64,000 nt of DNA. Source: Phascolarctos cinereus (lineage: Eukaryota > Chordata > Mammalia > Diprotodontia > Phascolarctidae). The stretch is taken from positions 310,001 to 374,000 of the forward strand of contig NW_018344285.1 of NCBI RefSeq assembly GCF_002099425.1. Reading direction: 5' to 3'. A program made the position numbers and the translations under genes. Numbering within the stretch: position 1 is the stretch's first letter; each line of letters starts with the position of its first letter. Shown here piece after piece: positions 23,500 through 35,620 of the stretch. Under the pieces are notes generated by a model that was not told the DNA's origin, did not search any database, and saw nothing but the letters and a program-made list of their open reading frames with translations.

Positions 23500-23695
23500 C
23501 AACTCCTCTTGAGTACACTCCTTCTGTCAGTGTAAATCATCCCCTGTTCTACAACTTATATTTCCACAGAGTTGCCTGAGACAATGAATAATTATATAAC
23601 TTGTTCATGGTCAAATATTCTGTATATGTCACCAGGAGGAGTTACACTACTGTCTTCCTGACACCAAGGATCTCATTTCTATCAATTATTAATGA
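23500..23695 (-). repeat. Degenerate SINE relic
   Basis: The 3' portion resembles a reversed MIR-type core (caggaggagttacactactg, tcttcctgacaccaaggatc). Confidence 0.35.
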
Positions 23696-23904
23696 GATAA
23701 AAATATATTTTCTCTAATGACAACATTGGATCTTATTTATTAATAATTACAAAGGATCTTATTCATTAAGCCAACATAATATATTAATCATTTAATATTA
23801 TATATATATAATTATATATTCCTTTAATTAGGATATATTCCAAATAACCCTGAGAAATACTAAGAACTTAGGGAGACTTCTGAATTATCAGAAAAAAAGT
23901 TCTG

Positions 23905-24083
23905 CTTATCATTTCTTTTAATTTTTGTTTCGTTCTTTGCCTTTTGGTGAGGCAATGGGGTTAAGTGACTTGCCCAGGGTCACATACTTTGTAAGTATCA
24001 TGTGTCTGAGGTCAGATTTGAACTCAAGTCCTCCTGACTCCAAGCTGGAGCTCTATCCACTGTGCCACCTACCTGCCATTATC
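23905..24083 (-). repeat. tRNA-derived SINE, minus
   Basis: Reversed core ttaagtgacttgcccagggt, box B region ttgaactcaagtcctcctga, head tatccactgtgccacctacc. A T-rich tail lies at the left end. Confidence 0.85.
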
Positions 24084-24227
24084 ATATTTTTTATCCATTC
24101 ATTAGGATTTATTTCTGCTTTGAGTGCAAACTTACAAGACTCATAGATTTGTTTGTAGAAGGTAATAAGGGGACATATAATACAATATTTTCCTTTTAAC
24201 GATAAGATATCTAATAAGATAAATCTA

Positions 24228-24320
24228 ATAATAGTTACATAGAAGTAAGTAGTAGAGCTAGGAATTGAATCTATTTTTTTCTAATACTAATCTAATGTAC
24301 TTTGTACTTCAATATTTCCC
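24228..24320 (-). repeat. MIR relic
   Basis: Reversed MIR core: gttacatagaagtaagtagt, agagctaggaattgaatc. Confidence 0.45.
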
Positions 24321-25575
24321 TTAATAGATGTGTGATCTAATGAACTCAGGTACTCCCAACCTATCTATGTTTGCATAGAGTAACTACTGACCATGATCTC
24401 CCATAAGTACTCTTTTGAAAGTCTAACAAATGGAAACATGAAGGAATTCATTTTTAAAAATTGTTCATAGTAGAGCATTCTTTTAGGAACTGGAAGGTAT
24501 AAAATGTTAATATAAGATGAAGCCATTCCAAAAAGAACAGTGGTTTTAGTATTTCTTCTTCCAACAGAGAATATTGTATTCCTTATTTCCACTTTTGTTG
24601 AAAAAAGTAGAACATTAGCTCCTCCTACTGAGTCTTTGGCTTCCCATTTGGAGATTAATGGTCCCCTTTTATTCAGTCTGAAGTAATTAAGCTAATAAAA
24701 AATGTCTGTCAATCTACATATGCCCACATAGCATTGTTTTCATTGATTTAATTGCTCATTATTTATTAAGCATCTACTATTCATAAAGTTTCTCATTAAC
24801 TCTTCCCCCACCCTGAAATTCTTCAAAAAGGATAATTTACCATATAGACAGATGCAATAATCAGTACAAATTAGCAAAACAATTTGTAAATGAACCAATT
24901 TCCAATGTTTTATTTCCAGCTTCAACTGTTTTTTACTAGTTGGGTGAAGGTTGGTTGACGAGGATTTTTTAGCTGGAGATGTGACTATAAAATTTATAAT
25001 TACTCTTGTTTATTTTAAAAATACTTAAATTAGGGAATGACAGTTAAGAAGCATGAAGCATAAAATTCAATCAATCTCCACATTTCCTAAGAATGGATAA
25101 ATTTCCAGGAAAATAAAACAAAAATAGTTTCATGTTCTCTTTAGGCATGGGCATCTGTTATTTTCAAGTGCTGCCCAAATGCTCTGAGAGGGCACATTAG
25201 CAAAGGAAAGTATGCATAAATAAAATAGGAAAAATAAAAATTGTCTTCTTCATGCAATATAGCAGTTTAATGCAGTTCTAAAGTTTGTAAGAACAATTTG
25301 TGTTGGAAATAAGTGAATATTTCTGAAAATGGAGACTGAAAATCTTTCTCTACCCCTGCCACCTTCCTCCCAAATCAACTAGGCCTTACAGTGTAAGTTC
25401 TCTTGCCTATTATTAGACTTGCAAGACACTATTTAGCCCTTTGACTTTCACATAAATTTTAGAAGCCAAATAATCATTTAAATAAAATACATACAATTTT
25501 CTATTCTCCAATAGATAACTGAACTTCATAAATAGGTAAAAAGAAACAAAAGAAAACAAAAAAAGAAATGACTAT
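24321..25575. other. No recognisable feature
   Basis: Unique-looking AT-rich DNA. A short MIR-like cattatttattaagcatcta is seen near 24757. Confidence 0.4.
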
Positions 25576-25690
25576 GCACACAAAAATGTGTATACATATG
25601 CATATATATGTATAAAGTACGTATATGCACATATGCATATATGTATATATATAGTACCTATATACACATGCACACATATGTATATAGTAA
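25576..25690. repeat. Alternating purine/pyrimidine tract
   Basis: Mixed TATG/CATA/TATA repeats, an almost unbroken alternation with Z-DNA or cruciform potential. Confidence 0.8.
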
Positions 25691-25734
25691 ACATGCACAC
25701 TAAGTTTATCAACATATATGCCTGTGTGTTTATG

Positions 25735-25842
25735 GGAACACAGCTAGTAAGTGTCAAGTGTCTAATCTAAGGCTGGATTTGAACTCAGGTACTCTTGACT
25801 CTATGGCCAGTTCTCTATTCCATGTGCCACTTAGCTGGCCCT
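25735..25842 (-). repeat. tRNA-derived SINE, 5' half, minus
   Basis: Reversed head and box B: cagctagtaagtgtcaagtg, ggatttgaactcaggtactc, catgtgccacttagctggcc. Confidence 0.75.
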
Positions 25843-25899
25843 TTTATTACTTTTTTTCTTTTTTTTTAAGTGCCACTATTCTCAATAAACCAATATTTT

Positions 25900-26650
25900 T
25901 CTTTGCAAAATTTTAAAATTTAACTTGAATTCTCAACTAGCAGTGTCATTGGTCTCTATCTCTTTTGGCTTGTCTGGTAACTGTTGACTAAGATGCTTTT
26001 AAAAGTCTATTTTGTTCTTATTATAGCTATTTATATTGGTTACAATTTTGTCTGAAATTGTTGAAGTCATTGTTAATGTGCTTTCTACAATCAATTGCCA
26101 ATTACTAATTTTAAATTGTCAATAGTTTGTTAGGCATAGATTTTTTTTTTAACTTATTAACTCATGATTTTCCCCCTCATCATTATTCTTTTTTCTAGCT
26201 TTATAGCAATTTTGATCTTTGCTTTAAAAAGTCAGTCATCTGGCTATATGCTGACAATTGATTCAGGATTGGCTCCAATATCAATAATGCCTTTCTTGTA
26301 CAAATATACAAAATTTTATTTTTGTGAGTTTCTTGGTGTTTTACCATATTTAGAATCTATTGCTTCCATTTTTTGAAAAGAACATTTATAATATAGAGAC
26401 TAAAGTTTTCTTTACAGTCTACATATCTTTTACTTCTCTCTTATCTTATCCTTGACCCACATTTTTCAATATATTCCCTTGATATTTTAAAATATATTTC
26501 TTAATATCTTCATTTATTCCCACCTTAGCAGTGAAATCACTAAGTAGCAAGGGGTATGTTCTTTTAATGTTGTCATGTAAGATCTTCACACAATTTATCT
26601 TTATTGGCAGTAGATGTTACTTCCTAAGGTGAAATTATTTTTCCAGTAAT
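25900..26650 (-). pseudogene. RTE-type LINE relic with endonuclease-domain remnant
   Basis: On the minus strand around 26540-26500 the sequence reads SDFTAKVGINED, a good match to the GDFNAKVG signature of AP-type endonucleases in RTE/BovB LINEs. Just upstream, in other frames, come TSTANKDK and CEDL, resembling the preceding TS.A..EEIE.FYEDL block of that domain. The rest is too decayed to follow. The boundaries are guesses. Confidence 0.45.
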
Positions 26651-27140
26651 CTTTATTTTTTCACACATAATTACCATGGACAATATAATAGATGACCAAA
26701 TATTCCATGAAATTTTAATTCTTGTTGCCTCTGAGTATGTGGTTAAAAACCAACACCACCAATTCCCTTTCTAAGGAGGAGCTAATGAAAAAACTTTTTT
26801 TTCTTTGTTTTCTCTCTCTCTGTCTCTCTGTGTGTGTCCCTCTGTCTCTGTCTTTCCGTGTCTTTTTGTCTCTGTCTCTAACTCTGTTTCTGCCTCTTTC
26901 TCTGTCTGACTCTCTCTCTCTCCCTCTCTTCCATAGTGAGAATAAAATGACTGATATGGCTTTGTCCCTTTATTAGTATATCCAGCTGTAGATTATTGAG
27001 AAAGGATCTCACTATACCAAAAGCTAAGTGAAAAGATTAAAGATGGTTTAAATACTACATAAGTACTAACATTCTCTGCCCCCTTTTTCTGCTACTCTAC
27101 CACCATTAAAATAGGAACAGAAGGAAGTCATATAGTACTA
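26651..27140. other. (TC)n-rich tract, otherwise no recognisable feature
   Basis: TCTC/TGTCTC simple repeats at about 26810-26935. The remainder is unique-looking. Confidence 0.5.
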
Positions 27141-27141
27141 A

Positions 27142-27142
<1 letters not shown>

Positions 27143-27188
<46 letters not shown>

Positions 27189-27416
27189 TATACACACACA
27201 CATATATACATATACACACATACACACATATACACACATGTGCATGCATCCACTATACACATATGCACATATACGTATGTATTGTATTATGTACATATGT
27301 ATACATATGTACATATATGCATACAAGTATATGTGTCTGTATGTATATATGAATATGCATATCTATGTGTATATGTATGTATGTACACACACACACACAC
27401 ACAGACACATATATAC
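27143..27416. repeat. Long (TA)n/(CA)n/(ACAT)n tract
   Basis: Pure TA at 27143-27177, then CACATATA and ATGTATAC-type repeats, then (AC)n at about 27387-27402. Nearly 270 bases of alternating purine/pyrimidine. Confidence 0.9.
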
Positions 27417-27424
27417 AGGGTTGT

Positions 27425-27824
27425 CATGGAGGTGACCAAAAAGACAAATTTATCAGGCATGAGCCTGGACATGCTTAATTAGGATACTTCTTGGGGGAAA
27501 AAATATTTTTTTTCCATAATCATGGGCACCTTTTTTTCAAGCATGATATTTCTTGTGGCTTTTGGCTATATGATCAAACCAATTTCAACAATTGTTGTTG
27601 TTGCCTCTCCAAGAAGTATCTGCTAATCCATGATTGTAGAATGTGAATGTGACTAGAAAAAAAAAATACTTGATCAGAAATGGACTGAACTGGCTTAAGC
27701 AATTTATGTTGATGTTTGTGAATTACAAATACTAATTTAATAAAAAAAATACACCTCATTGAAAACAGTTTACGAAAAGTATTTCTGAATACTTAGACTA
27801 TTAAGGGATTGTCAATTTTTATTA
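27425..27824. other. Short inverted repeat, otherwise no recognisable feature
   Basis: GATACTTCTTGG near 27483 and its exact complement CCAAGAAGTATC near 27609 face each other about 115 bp apart. Confidence 0.4.
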
Positions 27825-28205
27825 CAGAATCATAGAATTTTAACTTCAGAAAAAGTCTCAGACATTTTGCTTAACTCATACTTGAAAATGATATTGTTTT
27901 CATAGTTTACCCAATTAATATTTGTGAACTTTTGCTTAAAAGCTTTTGATGAACAGGAATTAACTACTTTATGTGGCACCCTATTCAAAATTTGTGGAAT
28001 TCCTTCACAACAATTCTGAATTTGGCCATTTATAACTTCCACTCATTTTTCCTACACTAGTTTTCTTATCTGTGGATTAACAGTCAGTATATATTTATCA
28101 ATCATTGCAGGGGCTGAGCTAACAGCGGTCATGCAGAGAAAGACAAAAGTAGTTCCTGTCCTCAAGGAGATTATATTCTTTTTGTTATATGACAATCCTT
28201 CAAAT
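27825..28205 (-). repeat. CR1/L3 LINE 3' end relic, part 1
   Basis: Reverse-oriented CR1/L3 3' region: acagaatcatagaattttaa, ttaactcatacttgaaaatg, acttccactcatttttccta, ending caatccttcaaat at the HAL1 junction. A MON1-like SINE piece lies at about 28085-28190. It continues at 31132 beyond HAL1 copy C. Confidence 0.65.
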
Positions 28206-31131
28206 GTTTTTTTAAGTATAAATTTATTTATTTTTAGTTTTCAACATTCACTTCCACAAGTTTTTGAGTTCCAAATTTTCACTCCATCTCCCCCCTCCCC
28301 CACCCCAAGATGGCATGCATTGTGAATATCCCTTCCCCTAGTCTGTCCTCTGTTCTATCTCTTCCCTCCCTCTTCTCTTATCCCATTCCCCTTCTATTTT
28401 CCTGTAGGGCAGGATAGACTTCTGTACCCCATTTACTATACTTCTTATTTCCCAGTAGCATGGGAAAACATTTTTTTAAACATATGTTTTTAAAACTTTA
28501 GGTTTTAAATTTTCTCTCTTCCTCCCTCCCCACCCACCCTCATTGAAAAGGCAAACAACTCAACATCGGTTCTACATGTGCAGTTATGCAAAGCACGTCC
28601 ATAGTAGACATGTTGTAAAAAACTAACTCTATTTCCCTTAATACTATCCTGCCCTCCCATTTATTCTATTCTTTCTTTTGACCCTGTCCCTCCTCAGAAG
28701 TATTTACTTCTGATTACCCCCTTTCCCAATCTGCCTGCCTCTCTATCATCCCCCTGCTCTCTTGTCCCCTTCTCCCCCTATTTTCCTGTAGGGTAAGACA
28801 GATTTCCACCCAATTGAATGTGTATGTTATTCCCTTGTTCAGCAAAATCCTATGAGAATAAGATTCACTCTTTCCTTTTTAACTTTCCCCATTTCCACTC
28901 CAGTGTAAGAACATTTTCTTTTCTGTTTTTTTTTTTGTGAGAAAATTTACCACATTCTACATCTCCCTTTCTCTTCTTCGAGTATAATCCTCTCTCATCC
29001 CTTAATCTCTAGATATGACCCCTTAATCTTCAGCTCACCCTCAGCCCTCTATCTATCTATCTACATATACATACATATAATTTTTTCCTCCAACTACCCA
29101 AATACTGACAAAGGTCTCCTGAGTTATAAGTATCATCTTTCCATGCAGGAATGTAAACAGTTCAATCTTAATAAGTCTCTTAGGATTTCTCTTTCCTGTT
29201 TACCTCTTCCTGTTCCACTTCAGTCCTGTATTTGAAAGTCAAATTTTCTATTCAGATCTAGTCTTTTCATTAAGAATGCTTGAAAGTCCTCTATTCCACT
29301 GAATGACAATTTTTTTCCCCTGAAGCATTATACTCAGTTTTGCTGGGTAGGTGATTCTTGGTTGTAATCCTATCTCCTTTGCCCTCTGGAATGTTATATT
29401 CCATGCCCTGCGGTCCTTTAATGTAGAAGCTGCTCAATCTTGTATTATCCTGATTGTGTTTCCACAGTACTTGAACTGTTTCCTTCTGGCAGCTTGTAAT
29501 ATTTTCTCCTTGACCTGGGAACTCTAGAATTTGGGTATAATATTCCTAGGAGTTTGGGGATCTCTTTCAGGAGGAGATCAGTGGATTCTTTCAATTTCTA
29601 TTTTGCCCTCTGGTTCTAATATATCAGGGCAGTTTTCCTTGATAATTTCTTGAAAGATGATATCTAGGCTCTTTTTTTTTTGATCATGGCTTTCAGATAG
29701 TCCAATAATTTCTAATTCTCTCTCCTGGATCTATTTTCCAGGTCAGTTGTTTTTCCAATTAGATATTTCAGATTGTTTTCTAATTTTTCATTCTTTTGGA
29801 TTTGTTCTACTGTGTTGTGATTTCTCATAAAGTCACTGTCTTCCAATTGCTGTATTCTAATTTCTAAGGAAGTATTTTCTTCAGTAATCTTTTGGACTTC
29901 CTTTTCCATTTGGCCAATTTTTCTTTTTAGGGCATTCTTCTCCTCATTGGCTTTTTGGACCTCTTTTGCCATTTGGGTTAGGCTATTTTTTAGGGTGTTA
30001 TTTTCTTCAGTATTTTTTTCTTTTTGGATCTCTTTTATCAAGCTGTTGACTTGTTTTTCGTGATTTTCTTACATCACTCTCAGTTTTTCCTCTACTTCAC
30101 TTATTTGCCTCTCAAGATCTCTTTTGAGGTCTTCCAAGGCCTGGGACTGATTCATATTTTTCTCGGAGGCTTTGGATGTAGGAGCTTTGACTTTGTTGTC
30201 TTCTTCTGGTTGTATATTTTGATCTTCTTTTTCACCAAAGTAAGATAATACAGTCTGACTCTTTTTGCCCTGCTTGCTAATGATCCTGGCCAATTACTTG
30301 AGTTTTAAACTCTTTGTTAAGGTACTAATCTGCTTCCAATGTAGAGAATGTACTGTCCCATGGTTCGGGTGGTTTGTACAGCTGTTTTCAGAGATACTTC
30401 TAGGGACCTGTAAATTTTCAGTTCTTCCAAGGTGGTATGATAAGGGGCGAGGTGTTTACTACTTTCCTGACCTGTAACTACACATACTCCTTTTCTCCTG
30501 TAACTGTGAGGAGGGGTTTCTCTCCACAGCCACTGCAAGCTCCACCACACCAGTGTTCTTCCTCACCTCAGCACTGCCGCCCACAACTGTGGCTCAGATC
30601 CAGACATGGGCAAAGCAAGAGATTCCTGCCTCAGCACTGGCAAAGAGATCCCTGCAATCCCTCTCTGATCAGCCACCAGATTCCCCCTCAGTCTGTGGGT
30701 GGGAAGCTCTGGAAGCAGCTGCCCCCTCACCCCCCATGGCCGTGCTCTTGGGGAGTGGAGCTGAGACCCCGTGTTCCTTTCTCAGCACTGACAGAAACAG
30801 ATTTTTCCCACTGACCTTCTAAGTTGTCTTTGGCATTGGTGGATTGAGGAGTCTGGAAATCTCCACAGCTGCCAGCCATTCAATCCTCTGAGGCCTGCTC
30901 CAGTTTTGGGGGCCCATGCTGTGTTGTACTGCGCTCCCAGCCCAGCATGATACACCTTTCTGATCAATCATCCGGGTTGTCTTGGGCTGGAAATTTCTTT
31001 CATCCCTGTCTTTTTGTGGGTTCTGCTACTTCAGGATTTGTTTAGAGCCATTTTTTATGAATATTTGGAGGGGTTTGGGGGAGAGCTCACGCAAGTCACT
31101 GCTTTCACTCTGCCATCTTGGCTCTGCCCCC
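28206..31131 (-). mobile_element. HAL1 copy C, full length with target duplication
   Basis: Bounded by caatccttcaaat (28193-28205) and caatctttcaaat (31132-31144). Minus strand, beginning at the gggggcagagccaagatggc-type end (31112-31131) and ending in an A-rich tail at 28206. Parts: ~838-bp leader, ORF1 (30293 to about 29220), short (TATC) tract near 29049-29062, and the duplicated 3' module (anchors at 28401 and 28785). No ORF2. It sits in a CR1/L3 relic whose two halves are rejoined by removing the element. Confidence 0.9.
29220..30293 (-). pseudogene. HAL1/L1 ORF1, copy C, broken
   Basis: About 358 codons from MARIISKQGKKSQTVLSYFG to a TGA at 29220-29222. The first open piece (30293-30069) covers the N-terminus. 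A second (30041-29712) has the coiled-coil units MAKEVQKANEEKNALKRKIG and MEKEVQKITEENTSLEIRIQ, then LENRSRREN at the RRM start, where a stop follows. The downstream C-terminal domain is recognisable by homology to copies A and D. Product as for copy A: an L1-type RNA chaperone. Confidence 0.8.
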
Positions 31132-31385
31132 CAATCTTTCAAATTCTTGAGAGTTTTCATTTCCTCTTCAGTCTTTTCTTCATCAGATTCAACGTCTCCA
31201 GTTTTTTCACCTAATCTTCATATGGCATGAGATTAAAAGTATTCATTGCCCTCCTCCACATCTTCTCCTATTTATTGTCTTTCCAAACATGTAACAGGCA
31301 GGACTAAGCACAATATTCCAGATTTAATCTCAGCAGAGTAAATTGCAGAGGAAGTATCTTTTTTTTCCTTATAATTTACTCAAAG
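31132..31385 (-). repeat. CR1/L3 LINE relic, part 2
   Basis: Continuation of 27825-28205: aatcttcatatggcatgaga, cattgccctcctccacatct, ggactaagcacaatattcca, gcagagtaaattgcag. Confidence 0.65.
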
Positions 31386-31892
31386 TTATCAATGCATATA
31401 GAAAAGGAGATTTGAGGAGCACCTAATAAGGGCAAATTAGATTGTTTACGGATTGCCTCCCATTTCAAGTTGATTGCTTCAAATTTCCTTTTAAAGTGAT
31501 ATGTAGAAAATGAAGTCATTAGGGAGGAATTAGGACATATTAGGAAGAAAACTGGCATTAAGATACCAGGGTTCCAGCTCTGACTTTTATCAGACAGGTT
31601 AATGTGCAATTTGGGCAAATCATTAAATCTCTTTGGCCCTCAGTTTCCTCCTCAAAAAGAAAGAAAAAGAAAAAAGAAGATTCATTAAATCATAAATTAG
31701 GTGAGTTTAACTCCATAAGCCCTAATAAGATATACTCCAATGTAAGAATAGAATTTCCTAATTGATACAAAATATGACCATTATAGTAAGCAAATTTTAA
31801 ACAATTTTATGAGATATGGATTTAAATGTATGTCTGTTGAATTCCCTTCCAACCTAGATTCTTTATTCTATCAAAATAGCAGCAGAAGCATG
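31386..31892. other. No recognisable feature
   Basis: A short MIR-like tgggcaaatcattaaatctc is seen at 31613. Otherwise unique-looking. Confidence 0.4.
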
Positions 31893-32072
31893 TAATTTTT
31901 ATTTATTTATTTTCTTTTTTTCTCCTTTTTTTTTCCTGCCTAGGCAATGGAGTTCAGTGACTTGCCCAGGGTCACATAGCTAGTAAGTGTTTTGTGTCTG
32001 AGGCCAGATTTGAACTCAGGTTACCCTGAATCCAGAGTTGGTGCTCTATCCACTGTGTCACCTACCTGCCCC
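31893..32072 (-). repeat. tRNA-derived SINE, minus
   Basis: T-rich tail (31893-31935), reversed core agtgacttgcccagggtcac, box B region ttgaactcaggttaccctga, head tatccactgtgtcacctacc. Flanks aatttttattta/aattttatttta suggest a target duplication. Confidence 0.85.
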
Positions 32073-33839
32073 AATTTTATTTTAACTACAAGGTAAACAG
32101 ACTCTTTGCTGTTGTTTTCCTTTCTGGCAGTCATTATGTATAATCTGATGGTTATTATCAGGATACACAGTCATTATTTCAAAGTACCATGTCTTCAAAT
32201 TCTTGGGAAGGTTAAACTTGAAAACACCTAAAACCCTAAAACACTTCATTTGGCCTCTAGATTTAAAAGAAAAGCCAAATGAACACAACTTGTGATACAA
32301 TAAATGTACTTTTCATTTACTGAAAATACAAGTATATTTGAACAGCACGAGCATTTTAAATCTGGCCTGAAAGTTACGCAGAGGGTTTCCTAACATGTGA
32401 TCTAAGTAATTTGGGTGAGGGAACAGCCAAGAAAGCAGGTGCTTTGGGAAGAGGTAGTACTACTTGAGTAATAAGTGGCCAAAAAACCCAGGGAAATGAT
32501 ATATCATGTTTTATGGTATTTTATGTTAGTAACAATTCATGAATAAATGTAGAGTTAATTAAAGATTTCAGGATTACCTTCCTTACTATAAAAAGATTAT
32601 AATGAAATCGGATAAAATAAATGAGGAAACAAAAGCCCTTCAAAATACAAATTAGAAAAAAAAATTCACTAGAGTTAAAGGGTTAAACTGAGGCCAATGG
32701 GACAGAAGAGAAACTGGAATTCAAACAACTAACCTCAAACAGTAGGGATTCCACAGTTATATATAGCTTCAGAGCACATCACAATGGGCATAGTACTGGT
32801 AAGAAAGAATCACTGCCTTTAAATTATGTAATAGCCAATATAATTTTTTTTAATTAAATGTTTGCAGGCATATAACTGCAATGAGAAAACATCTGAATCA
32901 TTAAAAATAAATGTCTTGCATGCTTGTAACTGATTTTTGCATTTATTAAATGCCTGCTAGAAATAAAACACTGCAGAAAGCACTGGGAATGCACACACAC
33001 ACACATACACACACACAGATACACACACACATACACATATATCATTAACAATTCCTGCTTATAATTGGAATTATCTGAAGTAATAAAACATATAACCAGA
33101 TAAGGAAGGAAGAAGAGAACACTTAGCTAGCTATTACAATAATTATGAAGCCAAGGGTACAGAGAATTTCTAGGAATTTGGAGAAACTCATTTAAACATG
33201 AGATAGTTTGAAGAGGAAGAGAACACTAACTGAGCTGTTATGAGTGGTATTTTCAATATTATGGAATCTGGATTATCAATATTAGAGTTGTTTTCCAAAT
33301 TTTCTCAGTATTGTCTCTCTCTCTCTCTCTTCTCACAGAAACAAGCCAATTCATTACAACCTTCCTTGAGAGGACTAATACCTACCAGCTTTCCCCTACA
33401 CCATGAGTTATAGTCATCTCTCCTGCGCAGGTACTGTTTTTCCTTAAAACATGACAAAGTGATCCCAGAAGTTGATTGATCCCTGTTTCCCTGATGTAGC
33501 TTCCTATTCACCTAAGAACATGAAAAGTTCTACCCATATGAGGCCTCTTTACATGGGTGGATTTCAGAAGACCGCATCAGTTACAATCCTATCTTGATAC
33601 TCTGTCCTACTAAGCATGTAGGTTTGTATATGCAACTGAAGGGATTATGTCTAGAGAAGTTAAATACAATTAAGTCCTTGTTACAGATCCTTACTCTGTT
33701 TGAAAAAAAAAAAAAACTTTTGTTAACTGTTCAATGATTTACCAGTACTTCATTTCAGCCCAGTACTAAACCTGAACTAAGAGAATGTTGACATTAGTGC
33801 TACCTCTAACACCCTTTAATATAAATCTCCTTATGTCCA
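32073..33839. other. Mostly no recognisable feature; (CA)n at 32991-33043
   Basis: Unique-looking sequence with an interrupted (CA)n tract and a short (TC)n at 33313-33332. No reading frame above 72 codons and no domain signal. Confidence 0.4.
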
Positions 33840-34258
33840 TCCTTTGTTGTGTTCTCTTACTTCAAGCTGTGATCCTCCCTGTTTTAGTTATTTTTTTCTG
33901 TCTTTAAATATCAATTCCTTGCCATCAATCTAAAAACACACCTAAATTTCTCCAACCTTAAAAAAACAAAACAAACAAAAAAATCCTTAGCTTTTTTTCA
34001 AATTCCATCTAGTTACTATCCCTTCACCTTTCTTCCATTTAATTTTAAATATTAAAAAGTATAAACAAAATATTATCTGCCTACAAAATATTAACTGCCC
34101 ACTGCCTAATCTCTTCTCAATCTCCTGTAATTGTGTTTTAGTATCATTTAACTGAAGTCTATTTAAAATTCTCTTTCAAAGATTACTAATAACATTGATT
34201 GTCAAACTCAATGACTTTTTCCCCAGGTCTCATATTTTTTGACTTCTGTAGTTTAATA
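33840..34258 (+). repeat. L2 LINE relic, reverse-transcriptase region
   Basis: Order of fragments follows the L2 RT-coding region: ctgcctaatctcttctcaat, catttaactgaagtctattt, ttactaataacattgattgt, then ggtctcatattttttgactt, the decayed remnant of the LLDLSAAFD (RT motif A) stretch. No open frame survives. Confidence 0.5.
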
Positions 34259-34264
34259 TACTAT

Positions 34265-34475
34265 AACAAAAGCTAATATTTATACAGTATAATCTCATTT
34301 GATCTCCTGTGATATAGGTGCTATTATCATTCCCATTTTATAGATGAGGAAATGGAGGATAACAACGTTTAAGTAGGTTGTCCAGGGTCATATAGCTAGT
34401 AAGCAAAATAGAATTCGAATTTAGGTCTTTCTGAATGTGAGTCCAACTCTCTTTCCATTGCACCATTTGTGCTTA
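34265..34475 (-). repeat. MIR3/THER-type SINE
   Basis: Reversed: ttatacagtataatctcatt, cccattttatagatgaggaa, gtccagggtcatatagctag, tctttccattgcacca. Confidence 0.7.
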
Positions 34476-34861
34476 TCTGAACGCCTGCAAACAGTGTAGC
34501 TAAAGGAGACTTTATCTTTCTGGATAATTTTTCTAAATATCTCTATTATAACAGGAAATTCCCTATACATTTTCTATGTTTCTAGAGAAGTTTTCCAAAG
34601 TCTCCATAATCTTATGGTGGGAACCTAGAAAGGTGAAGACCCATAGGAGTGTGGTAACTCCAAAACCAAGAGAAGAGAGAATTTTCAGGCATTCAGAGAA
34701 GCCAATTATCTTTGTGGGTTCCAATACTCATTGAGACTTGAGGGTACTAGAAAGAGAGCCAAAAGTAAGACACAAATGGATGAGGGGCCAGACAAGAGTG
34801 AAATTAAAGAAGAAACCACATGGCAGGAGTGAACTGAAGCTGAGACCACACTAAATTAAAA
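34476..34861. other. No recognisable feature
   Basis: Segment 34615-34855 is purine-rich and repeat-free to my eye. Confidence 0.4.
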
Positions 34862-34960
34862 ATGAATGAATAAAAAAGCAATTTATTAAGTACGTATTAT
34901 GTGTTAGGCTCTGTGCTATATACTTGATATATATTAACAAAAACAGAAGTTAATGGCACT
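34862..34960 (+). repeat. MON1-like SINE fragment
   Basis: caatttattaagtacgtatt ... atgtgttaggctctgtgcta matches the mammal-wide attaagcacctactatgtgc element. Confidence 0.5.
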
Positions 34961-35289
34961 AAGATCCATTTCAGAGATCTTAGAGGTCACACTTCCAATT
35001 CCGAAATATTATCAAATTTGTGCCAATAAAAATTTAACAACTAGCTCTCTGAAAATAAAAAAAAGTACAGATGATACTTTTAAGTTTAATCTTTATTATT
35101 ATAATTTTCTCCATAACTTTCTTGTCTACACAATTAACAAAATAATAAATCAAGCCCTGATTTGTGAGCATTTGGCAATTTTTGAGCTGTAAATACTCAC
35201 ATCGAAAATTTAATATTTGGCTTTTGGGAGCTGGTTCAAGTTATCTCCATCACACCTCTGGATTTAGGAAATAGGCCACCAAAGGAAAA

Positions 35290-35392
35290 GTTTGGCTAAG
35301 GCTACACAGCTAGAAAGTGAGATAATTAAGTCTTTAATCCAGGTCTCTCGGCTCCCAGTCTAGTCTCTTTTCTACTATACCAAGGGAAGTAC
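35290..35392 (-). repeat. MIR relic
   Basis: Reversed core: ggctaaggctacacagctag, aatccaggtctctcggctcc, ctactatacc. Confidence 0.5.
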
Positions 35393-35494
35393 TACGGCAC
35401 AGCTGTTTACGTCCTTTATTATTACATTTCCACATTTTAGCTTATATTAGTGTTAGTTTTGGAAATTTTATTTCTAATTATCCAAAACATGCAT

Positions 35495-35620
35495 GCAAAA
35501 TATTGTTCTAGGAGATAGAGAGACAAAAAAAAGGAAAGAAATCAGTGTAAGATGTGTCCCCAAGAAGCTGACAGTTTAGTGGGGTAGGGTATCAGAGAAT
35601 AAGATGGCTGATGATTAAAT
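35495..35620 (+). repeat. MON1-like SINE fragment
   Basis: Reads ctaggagatagagagacaaa ... gtccccaagaagctgacagt, the degenerate mid-part of the same family seen at 56105. Confidence 0.4.

Noticed and set aside
30437-30822. 125-codon and 89-codon plus-strand frames
   Set aside because: They lie antisense in the GC-richer leader of HAL1 copy C; a similar antisense situation exists in copy A (9289-9851).
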